Shown: positions 55,236-64,000 of the stretch, one piece after another | Layout: each line of letters opens with the position of its first letter | Position numbering within the stretch: position 1 is the stretch's first letter | Assembly (NCBI GenBank): GCA_051530055.1 | Contig: CM121341.1 | Coordinates: forward strand, 18,104,001-18,168,000 | DNA from: Neoechinorhynchus agilis | Taxonomy: Eukaryota > Acanthocephala | DNA: 64,000 nucleotides | Direction: 5' to 3' | Notes under the pieces: model-generated | What the model was told of the DNA's origin: nothing | Seen by the model: only the letters and a program-made list of their open reading frames with translations | Databases searched by the model: none | Position numbers and translations under genes: made by a program

Positions 55236-58200
55236 ATCAACAACCGCATTCTTTGAACAACTTTAAACTCGAATGTTTATGAGGACCCATAGGTACGTGG
55301 GTCCAATTATTGTTAATTAACAAATAAACGTGTTATTATTAATCAGGCGATTCTTAGATACAAACAAATTGTTCATTCCCCTTCGGCAAAAACAAGTTTT
55401 GACGTTGCCTATTGAAGACTGAACGATAATAGTTTAAAGTCAAATAAATTTATCTAACAATGGGCTACGTTAAAATAAGCGCAAAGGATGCCTGAGACGT
55501 GATTTAGATTTATTGACGTTGCCGTGAATGATTGAGAGATAGGGGTTGGCAGAAAATGGAAAAACGTCTCCCTTTTAGAGCAAAAAATTATATTCTACGG
55601 GAATTGCGCTGATTGTTTCTAAGAAAGATAAAGACGATTGAAAATGGCTATTAATTGTAATACTCGCAAGTAATTGTATGGACTTTTTCCACCAAGATTT
55701 CAAGATCGCTCGGCATTTACTGGGTTCCAACCAGTTCGGAGAATCTTCTACATCCATCCACATAAGAAATTTGGTACATCGATGTGCTTGTTGCATTTCG
55801 CGACAAAATAACCACGCATTGTAGGTCGTCGCTTTACACTCAAAAGATTGTCAAGTTACATGAGAATCTTAAAACCTATAAAAGCAAATATTTTTCTGAT
55901 TCCTTTAAATGCGAACAACAGAATCGCTATTCAAAAGAATATGAGTTGGATAGATATATTTTAAAGGCGATTTCTTCGAGGTCGTATGTCAGTCTTGTTA
56001 CTTGATCTGCGATGTATTGTAGACAGCTAGGTATAAGGGATCATCTTTTCGCAGAACGCTAGATGCCAAAAATAATTTCCTCGGTGATACCCTTGTGGAG
56101 GTCCTTGTATAAATAAATATAAGCACGCTCTTGGAAATTCATCTTTTCAACCTGAGATTTTAGTAAATTTTTGCTTGTCATTTCATCAAATTTTCTTAGC
56201 ATTTCCTAGGCTTTTTAGGATATTAATCATTCTGATTTCAGTTAATCAAAAAATGTTACGTTCGCTTTATCAAAAGATCCATCTCTGGCGTTCAGCTACT
56301 TTCATCGCCTGAGATTGTAGCACGAGGAACTAACATGATTACCTTAAAAGCACCTTTTCCCATTTTATTCGTACATTCAGTAACGTGATCAGTTGTAATA
56401 TGATTTCATCCTTACAATAAATCTTTGAACCGATTTAAGTATTTATCTTCCATTGAATTCATAAAAGTACTTTCAAACATTTCTGTATGCACGATCGCCC
56501 TGGTAAGATCGGAAAAAACAAAATAGATGTAAGTAAAAGACGAAAATAGTGCCATACATGTGATATAGAGGCAATACACGTGAATAACCCACCTTCACGG
56601 TAACATTTTATCAATTTACACGCGTCTCATTTGTCTAGATAATCAGAAATCTGTTGATCGGCGTCCGGGTTGCGCAATAGTCCAATCATACGACATGGTA
56701 CAGACGTCCTGCCCACTTGGAAAAGATTGATCACCTGCTGGGCAAAGAAACCTTTTCAAATCAGCTTGTTCACTAAATGCCCACTCGCTCTAGCCGTTAC
56801 ATCTTAATCCGTCTGACCTAATCAGAAAACCCAAAGATCGTGAAAATGGATTCGATAGTATTTGGGCAGATAATATTACAATAAACGCCCATTCAGCTTC
56901 TGGATAAACAATGTTGAAATTAGTCTGCTGGCGACGATAGGCCGGTTATTTTGGGTGTGATATCAAACACAAGGAAACTCTGCGATGGGCGACACTGTAA
57001 AAAGCTTTCTTATGCAATTTCTATCAAGAACAGTCTATAAGAGAGGAAAAAGATCTGGTTACTCGATCAATTCTCTCAAGTCTCTCCGGCCATTCTCGCC
57101 ACACTTGATGCGTAAATATTCAGACGTTCTTGAGACATTTACCTTTAACTTATATTTCTCAATTGTTTAGATAAATTCTGTTGATCAACTGTCAATAAGA
57201 ACGAGACACGCCTTTCGCTCACTGTCACTGAGCGACATTTTCTCTTGCTTTCACAAGAATAACAGCTGATCTTTTTGATTCCTGTCCTAAAATCGAATAC
57301 TCTTGAACTAGTTTGTATAACGGAGGTAAGGCGTGTCTAAAGTTTGAATTTCTAGCTAAATAAGTAGTCCGTTGGGATTTTCTTATAGTTGTAATTGCTA
57401 CTTATACAGACACATTCTCTGATCTTAAAGATACAACCTAAAATTTATCCGCATGTTGTCGTGTCTCAGGTACTGAAGCGGACATTTTATCGAAATTTTA
57501 AAAATATTCTATTCTTAAATTTTAGTGGAAAATCATACTGTTTTCTTGTCCTAAAAATCTTATCCAGAGTTTCAAAAGACATTGTTGAACATTTTTTTTA
57601 GCAATTTATCAGTTGGATCTTTACAGTGTTCAAATTTGACAATGTTCGCTCCCCTAAGATTACCTCTTCAAAAGCAGTCATCCCACCTTATGTGCCCCGT
57701 TCTTGATCCAACCGATATATTAAGTGTTTCATTAAGGCGGATAATTGTATCCAGTTTCATAATTATATCGCCCAATGTGTACCATAATTGTATCTGGTAA
57801 CAATTATCGGCTCAAGACGACAAATCCTTACTCAGTGAGTAGTGCTAGTTTGAGATATTAGAACAGATAAGACACTAAAGGGACCTTTAAAAAGAGGCGG
57901 TTCTTTGAAATCAATCCACAATTAAAAAAATGCTTAATGAGTTATAACAGATTTACGTTGATTCCAGTGGCCTATGAGATATCAAGATATTTTTCCAGGT
58001 AATATTTTTTTATAATCTAATTTCAAATTGCTCCGAGATTAAAAGGGTGCTCATTTATTCTCAATGAGTCCTTTATTCTTAGTTCGAATGAACTCTAAAA
58101 TCACATGACTCATAATAATGGAATTTTTTTCGGTCAATTAGGTTCACTAATGCACAACATCACCTTAATGCACGCTTAATTAAATTTTAGAATGATTAGA

Positions 58201-58472
58201 AGTCCCCTAGCATTACCCCTCTTTATACATCCATCATATAATTAAGACCGACCAATAAAAATCCAAGATCTTATCTTTACACTGAACCTTCATCATTTGC
58301 AACCGGAAAAACGTTGTTGTATAACTATTCCTCCTATATACGGTGATCGTTTCACAGTTCCTTTGCACTAACCGGGACTTCTACCTTCTCTATAGCAGCA
58401 TAGTGCGTGAAACATAAAACTTAACCGTAATTCGTCAGGTTTTCCAGATTTTAACAGAACAACTTAATAACA
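55236..58472. other. Long intergenic region with no recognised gene
   Basis: About 3.2 kb without a supported gene. A perfect hairpin GGACCCA...TGGGTCC lies at about 55283-55304, just after the LINE. An AGACACGCCTTT at about 57206 is matched by an inverted AAGGCGTGTCT at about 57328, which could be short terminal inverted repeats. Open frames of 60-75 codons look random. CAG followed by AACAACTTAATAACA leads into the next gene. Confidence 0.4.
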
Positions 58473-59843
58473 ATGTTCGGATCAATTTTCAAGCTATTTA
58501 GTCAAGGATGGAAATCTTCATCCCATCCATCAATGAAGAAGGAATTTTCCATTGAAACCTTCTCGTACGTAGATGACAAAAAGCCATCTATGAGTAAAAT
58601 GGATCTTACTATCAATTCTATAGCAAATTTATTCGGGTTCGCCTATGAACCTAACAAAAGTGGAAAACACAGCTCAAAACGACATTCTCTACTTGAACGC
58701 CTAAATTTAACAAGCATAAAATCTCATAAACATCAGCAATCTGATCTTATCGATGATAAGGACGGAGGACAATGCAGCAGGGCTGCATTTCAATTCGATA
58801 AAAGTTATTACCATGTTGGCCAGTTCAAACCAACCATAAATAGGTTGGACGCTGCTAAAAAATCTTTAAATCAATTAGAGAAAATGGTTGAAGAAAGAGC
58901 GGAACTTGAACGAATCCATTCTAACAGTTTAAAAGAATGGTCAAATAAATGGTTAGAGGAAATCAAAAGAAATGATGATTATGGAACAAGTAAAGCTACC
59001 ATTTACAACATCCTTCAAGCTGCAATCGATGTCGAAGCGACACGCCATCAGAATCTCGCAAATTTAATTCATGGAAACGTATTGTCAGAAATATTGAGAA
59101 CAAAGAAAAAATTATTCAGCAAGTCAAAGTTTGAATTCGGTAAATGTAAGACTCGATTGGATTTTATTGATTGTCAAAGGAGATGGAGTCAAATCTTAGA
59201 TAGCGTTGAAGCAGCGAAAGCCAAGTACAAGGACGCGTTCTTAAAATTTTATGCATTTGAGAAGAACACGAGGATTATGACAAGTGATCAAGGAATGAGT
59301 GCAAGGGTAAAAGTTCAATATCAGCGTGAAACCAGGCGCCTTAAAGCCATTGCCAACAATGAGAGACTTGCCTACAGAAAAGCAGTCGATGCTGCGAGGC
59401 GTAATCAAGAAATTTACATCGAACGAATGAATTTGATATACGGGCATTTAGACTCGTTCGAGAAAGTTCGTCTTGAGCACTTGAGGCAAGTTTTTAGTGC
59501 CTATACGTTTACAATTTACAATGACGAATTTTACTATGTCCCAAGCACTCCTTCTCAGAATGAGGATTCAGACTTTACCGATAGTTATCAAGTGGGGAAC
59601 CGAGCAGAATCGAACCCAATGGTGAAAAGGATCTTAGGTGTCAATAATGTTAACAGAGATCTACATTGGTTTTCTAACACCTACGGACCAGGAACGATTG
59701 ACCTTGCAGAATGGCCGAAATTCGAGGAATGTATGCAAGACAGAACTCCAAGTGTACCAACTCCCAATCAATCGGATCAAATAAGTACTCAGAATTACGA
59801 ACTATTTCCAATCGAAGAAACGGAAACAAACTATGAAGAATAA
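58473..59843 (+). CDS. F-BAR domain protein, PACSIN/syndapin-like, without SH3
   Basis: Intact intronless ORF of 456 residues. Residues about 110-340 fit an F-BAR (FCH plus coiled-coil) membrane-bending module. The start FDKSYYHVGQFKPTINRLDA, then EERAELERIHSNSLKEWSNK, resembles the PACSIN start (VGNYKRTVKRID...[20 protein letters not shown]). Helices continue through GKCKTRLDFIDCQRRWSQIL, VEAAKAKYKDAFLKF and YIERMNLIYGHLDSFEKVRL. The first 100 residues are serine/lysine-rich. The tail after 365 is acidic and lacks the SH3 domain of true syndapins. It could act as a membrane-curvature scaffold without dynamin or N-WASP recruitment. TTTAACAG lies 15 nt before the ATG. Family confidence is good; orthology is uncertain. 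Confidence 0.75.
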   Translation: MFGSIFKLFSQGWKSSSHPSMKKEFSIETFSYVDDKKPSMSKMDLTINSIANLFGFAYEPNKSGKHSSKRHSLLERLNLTSIKSHKHQQSDLIDDKDGGQCSRAAFQFDKSYYHVGQFKPTINRLDAAKKSLNQLEKMVEERAELERIHSNSLKEWSNKWLEEIKRNDDYGTSKATIYNILQAAIDVEATRHQNLANLIHGNVLSEILRTKKKLFSKSKFEFGKCKTRLDFIDCQRRWSQILDSVEAAKAKYKDAFLKFYAFEKNTRIMTSDQGMSARVKVQYQRETRRLKAIANNERLAYRKAVDAARRNQEIYIERMNLIYGHLDSFEKVRLEHLRQVFSAYTFTIYNDEFYYVPSTPSQNEDSDFTDSYQVGNRAESNPMVKRILGVNNVNRDLHWFSNTYGPGTIDLAEWPKFEECMQDRTPSVPTPNQSDQISTQNYELFPIEETETNYEE

Positions 59844-59905
59844 AAGGTTTTCTGGGCAAAAAATTCATAAAAAAAGCCCAATAATGCTCACTGCACATCA
59901 ATTGA

Positions 59906-60225
59906 CACGATTGTAAAAATTGTACTTGTAAATCTTATAAAAAAATTAATTACAATTTCTCTTTTCGGGACGTTTAAGTAACTACTTAAATTGCTCATAA
60001 ATGGCTGTTCAATAAACTGCTTCAAACGAAAGCGTCAAATATTACTCAGTTCATATAAATGAGTGCGATTGTAAAAATCGTACTTGTAAAACTCATAAAA
60101 ACATATTAATTAAAATTTTTCCTTTTCGGAACATTCAATAGTGCACTTAAGTTGCTTATCACTTTGGATCCAATAAATTCGATCAATGCAGCGACCGCTT
60201 CAATTTTATACCATGAACGATTTTG
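59906..60225 (+). repeat. Tandem duplication in the F-BAR 3' region, one poly(A) signal per unit
   Basis: Two units of about 158-161 bp lie head to tail (59906-60063 and 60064-60225). Shared blocks include CGATTGTAAAAAT(T/C)GTACTTGTAAA, TAATTA.AATTT.TC.TTTTCGG and ACTTAA.TTGCT. Each ends with CAATAAA (60010-60016 and 60171-60177). The first 20 nt can fold as CGAT...ATCG. The units start about 60 bp after the F-BAR stop, so they probably supply alternative 3' ends. Confidence 0.75.
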
Positions 60226-60592
60226 TAAATAATTAATATTCACACATAAATTAAGCCCAATTACACTAATCTCTTTACTATGCACCTAAATTTCCAACAC
60301 CTTAACAAGATCTTATCATCTGTTTTGTTTCTAAAGATAAGTGTTTGCGATTAAGGCAATTAACCTATTAGATTAAAAATTTCCACGATAAGAATGCGAC
60401 AATTGGACCATCCTTATCAAAAACTAGTTTTATTGCAGATAAAGTGACATTGATTTCGATAAGAAAAGGAAAGCAGCTAAATATTTTTTAGCACTTAAAC
60501 TTAAATTTTTATATCAAATCGCGTATATTTTTTAGAACTTTGCCAAACCGGCAGAATAAATTAAATATTTGTCGAAGAATCATTGAATAAAA

Positions 60593-60776
60593 TAATATTT
60601 TGGAAAAAGTCGATATGTGAGGTACCGGGGAATATGATTGGAATTATTGTTTAGGTCTACCGCTAGCGTCAATTACTAATAAACAAACTGATGATGAACC
60701 CGACGAGGTTCCAAACGTCTTTAATAAATAATCATTTATCGGGTGTAAATCTAAACAATAATTCTAATATTTTGGA
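60593..60776 (+). mobile_element. Hairpin-motif palindromic element (M8) with 12-bp target duplication
   Basis: The 160-bp insert 60605-60764 lies between TAATATTTTGGA at 60593-60604 and 60765-60776. The core CTGATGA-T-GAACC-CGACGA-GGTTC-CAAACGTC starts at 60688, then AATAAA at 60723-60728. The inverted arms are GGAATTATTGTTTAGGTCTA and its near-complement at the right end. An extension of about 34 nt (starting AAAAGTCGATATGTGAGG) lies only on the left; its inverse is the right end of M9. Confidence 0.88.
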
Positions 60777-61191
60777 GTTTACCTAATGAACTATGGAAAA
60801 ATTACAAAATAGAAAGTAAAGAATTACGAGCGATTTAGCTGCTAAATTCTGCATGATTTTTTGACACAATGAGTAATTATTAGATTAGGAATAAAGTAAA
60901 CGCCACGCCCATAACAGTGAATTATCAAAGTAAGACTGGCGTGTTCGACGATTTAAGATCAATCGAAATTACACCACACATGTTATAAAATATAATAATA
61001 TGCCTTTCGGTGAGAGTGATCAGATTTTAAATTTTTTATAACGCAGTTTAGTAACAATACATTTATTTGATGCTACTATCCACGGCAAAATAAAGTTTTC
61101 GCAGTGAAAGAAAAAGAAGTGAATGCGAACGCTAAAGAATAAGATCAATTATTTACTTCATTATAGAAAAAGCAAAAATATTTTCATTCAA
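60777..61191. other. Intergenic, 3' side of the AFG2-like gene
   Basis: AT-rich sequence with no supported feature. Confidence 0.35.
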
Positions 61192-63943
61192 TTAAGACAT
61201 CAAATTAATTTGCTTAGTAGAAAGCCTTTCGAATTTCGCCAAAATAGAAAAGTCGGTTCGTGGCTGAATGAGTTTGAATGCATCGTCGAAATGTTTTGCT
61301 CTAACTCGGATTCCTTTATTGATTTTTCCACTCAAATCCACTGAGTCTTCAAGTGCGGACAAAACAGCTTCCCTGCATACAGCGACCACTTCCGCGCCGG
61401 AATACCCGTCCGTAGAATTGACTAGGTCACTAATTCTGACGCTTTCGTCTACTGTTAGTTTCTTTAAATGTATTTCGAATATCTTCCAACGAGTATCTTC
61501 GTTGGGGAGGGGGACGTATATGAGTCTGTCAAACCTTCCCGGTCGCATTAATGCAGAATCTATAACATCCGGTCGGTTTGTGGCAGCTATTACAATAACC
61601 TTGATACTCGTATCATACTCAAGTCCATCCATTTCAGTGAGTAGTTGCGCTACAACACGAGCACCTACATTAGAGCTTCCACTTGAATAATCTGCTGACC
61701 GCTCAGTAGCGATGGCGTCGATTTCATCGAAGAACACGATAGACGGCGCAACCATTCGAGCCCGTTCGAAGATTTGTCGAATTGCTTTTTCGGAATCACC
61801 GACCCATTTAGAGAATATCTCCGGGCCTTTAATAGAAAAGAAGTTTAAATGGCTCTCGTTGGCTATAGCTCTGGCAACCATGGTCTTACTACATCCGGGT
61901 GGTCCATATAGAAGAATACCAGTAGGTGGTCGTATACCGATAGAATCAAAAATTTGAGGATACCGAAAAGGCCAAACGAGCATATGAAGGAGTTGCTTTT
62001 TTAGTTGCTCACATCCAGCAATATCTGACCATTTCGTATTAAATGGCTTATTCGGGATTATGTCGCGCAAGGCTGATGGTCTTGTTGATTTCATTACGTT
62101 GAGTATGTTATGAACATTCGGTTGAAATGCCATTAAATCTTCTGAGGATATTTGTTTGATAGCAAGAATTAGATCGGAGCAAGTGAAGCCATGAGTGACT
62201 TGCGAAAAGTTGAACTTTTCGTTTTCATCGAGATGGAGAGAAGGAATATGTCGAGTGAGGATCGCCAATCTATCTTCAGTTGAAGGCACATTTATTTCGA
62301 TTTCTCGTTGGAATCTATTAATCTGCAGGAGATGTCCTAGTTTCTCGGAGTTTACACAAGTTGCCAATACCATTTGATTATGAGGTTTCCTTTCAAAGAA
62401 GTCCAACCGGACGAGCGTTTAAATTTAGTCGCAAACTACAGAATTGAGAAACAGTTGTCAAAAAGTCGTTTTATTTGACAAAAAAGAACAGTAGACGCTC
62501 GAGAAAAGCGCCTTAAATAAACTCGTGGCACAATATTAAATAAGGGTTCAACCAAGATAGGTCGTGAAAAATGTATCATTGCGATAAATTTCATAAGTAT
62601 ATTTCGGCGATACTGAATTTCTCCACCACGAACATTAAAAAAGACAGATCGTTTTTAACTTTCAATTTATAAAAAATTGAATTAAACAAAAAATTCAACA
62701 ACAACACCTATGCAGTCAACATTGAATATGTCTAGATGCCACCGAAAGTTAAATGAAATTTAAGAGCTTTTAATATTTAGCACTGCTCTGAATACTCTTT
62801 TAAAGAAAAAGACATTCGCTAAAGCCTTTCCCCGTGCGTTTTGGCAATTAAGTCAATTTAAAAACCCGTTACGTAAAGTTTTTGATTCGAAACTTTAGTG
62901 ATCGGATCAACAAACAACACAGCAGGAAAATCCATTTCGATATTTTTCAACATATTGTCAGAGTTAATCTTGATAAGCTCTATCTCTGGGTGTCTTACCT
63001 TTAACACATTCTCAACCGCTTCCAATATTAAAGATTTCCCACATCCATTAGGCCCCACAAGTAACATTGATTGGTGACTTTTGTGTCCATCTTCAAGGCA
63101 CTTCAGATTATTCTTAATCAATTCCAAGACTGTTTTGTATCCGCATACAAAGTCCTCTAAAGAAGGAATACTTTTTGTAGTGCGTTTTAAGACCCAATGC
63201 TTGGATCTGTATAGAGAAAGAAATGCTCTTCAGAAAAGAATGAGAATAAGCATTGCTTCTATTAGAGAAGTAAGATCATCTTCCAAAGAAATTGTGGAGA
63301 AGCGATCAGATATGTTCTTATCACGCTTAGCGATTAAATCAAACAAACGTCCAATAATGCGCACCAAGATTTTGCATTCTTGATTTCCGATCATGTATCG
63401 ATCGCCAATAACACGATTTACAAACAATGCGACGAATTTCCGATCGTCTGACGACAGTTCGGATTCAGACGTTGATAAGAAAATTGTCTCAACATTATTC
63501 ACAGTCACATTTCCCATTATCAGTTTCAGCTTTACATAGCAGTTTCGCTTAATCGCTTGAATTCCAGACAACTGAATATGAGTCTCATCGATTTCACTGG
63601 ACTCCTGAATCTGAGCGTACAAGGGTCCATAGAGAACATTGTCTTTGCCATCCATAACAGAAATTTCAAACCAACTAACGCAATCGCGAAAATCGGGAAG
63701 CATTTCGGCAGTTGTGGGATTCAAGAGGACGCCACTAGTCCCGGGGATTGTAGGCATTTTAAGATTGAGCACCAATGAACGAGTGGACAAGTCGATTATA
63801 CAAACATTAGAATCTTTATGACAGTATGTGCCATCATCTCTTCTTCGCCAACTCAAACGATTAGCCCTTTTCCTTGAACGACGGCTTTTAGGGGTAATTT
63901 CCTGCTCATCGGAAACTTTTTCGTTTTTATGGGAATCTTTCAT
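61192..63943 (-). CDS. AFG2/SPATA5-like type II AAA ATPase
   Basis: Exon 1 is 63943-63325 (N-terminal domain) and exon 2 is 63156-62873. A last exon runs from about 62400 to 61192. Domain D1 has Walker A GPNGCGKS, but its Walker B reads AVLFVDPITK, with proline where the catalytic glutamate should be. D2 is canonical: GPPGCSKT (the cysteine-serine form typical of SPATA5/AFG2), IVFFDEIDAIA, IAATNRPD and RPGRFDR. AFG2 proteins act in late pre-60S ribosome maturation (Rlp24 release) and related extraction. The exon 1-2 intron (GTGATAAG to TTCTTTAG) removes an in-frame TGA. I found no GT-AG join between exon 2 (donor TAC/GTAACG) and the last exon that keeps frame; the best acceptor (CTGTAG near 62440) is off by one. 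ATTTCAG directly abuts the ATG. Confidence 0.85.
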
Positions 63944-64000
63944 CTGAAATCGGTAAAAACCTATGCATTTTCTTTACTTAACTGTGAGAACGTAATCAAT
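63944..64000. promoter_or_regulatory. 5' flank of the AFG2-like gene
   Basis: On the minus strand this reads into TTTTTACCGATTTCAG immediately before the ATG, a near-ideal splice acceptor. The matching donor or leader would lie outside the window. Confidence 0.4.

Noticed and set aside
57200-57335. Short DNA transposon with 11-bp inverted ends (AGACACGCCTT/AAGGCGTGTCT)
   Set aside because: No target duplication and no second copy seen; chance cannot be excluded.
63230-63232. In-frame TGA in the AFG2-like gene (premature stop or selenocysteine)
   Set aside because: A GT-AG intron (GTGATAAG to TTCTTTAG, 63324-63157) removes it and keeps the frame.
1-64000. CRISPR arrays, bacterial operons, rRNA genes
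   Set aside because: None present; the window is eukaryotic with spliced genes.

Overview
Organism. This is nuclear DNA of an AT-rich, intron-bearing invertebrate. The genes include complex I NDUFV1, CCR4-NOT subunit CNOT3, isopentenyl-diphosphate isomerase, a Tctex1 dynein light chain, a GRAB-domain golgin, an F-BAR protein and an AFG2/SPATA5-type AAA ATPase. Most introns that can be read directly are only about 40-55 nt. At nearly every start codon a splice-acceptor-like TAG/CAG lies 0-18 nt upstream with no coding exon before it. That suggests spliced-leader trans-splicing, although very short 5'UTR introns would look the same. The species is not identifiable by eye; a short-intron nematode-like or other small protostome genome would fit, and this is inference. 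Layout, 1-21 kb: almost entirely transposon debris. It holds an RLE-type non-LTR family with a YLDD reverse transcriptase (family A, both strands), an APE-type non-LTR family (B), an RTE-like family (C), two dispersed repeats (R1, R2) and one small chromodomain gene at 14.7-15.1 kb. At 20.5-21.0 kb there is a large palindrome made of two head-to-head copies of a hairpin-rich, B-box-bearing unit. Layout, 21.8-31 kb: NDUFV1 (12 exons), a coiled-coil gene, a divergent pair (Tctex1 light chain and an unknown 222-residue ORF), and a three-TM orphan membrane protein. Layout, 32-44 kb: family A copies interleaved with a second, larger three-TM orphan carrying repeated YEN motifs and a compact GMAP-210-like golgin. 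Layout, 45.9-64 kb: IDI1, CNOT3 (12 exons), a decayed family B LINE, an F-BAR gene with a tandemly duplicated 3' region, and the AFG2-like gene running off the right edge on the minus strand. The most interesting item is a set of at least a dozen short (about 160-230 bp) palindromic insertions scattered between genes (called M1-M12 here). Each carries a conserved YTGANRA - N - short stem-loop - GAAA core followed by AATAAA. The stem sequence differs completely between subfamilies but stays paired, as expected for a selected RNA structure resembling a hammerhead ribozyme core. Six have perfect 10-14 bp target-site duplications, one an imperfect one, and most have a 20-35 nt extension beyond the inverted repeat on one side only. 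This architecture recalls Penelope-like retroelement termini, but no coding Penelope element is visible here. The genes do not form one pathway; this is an ordinary gene-plus-repeat segment.
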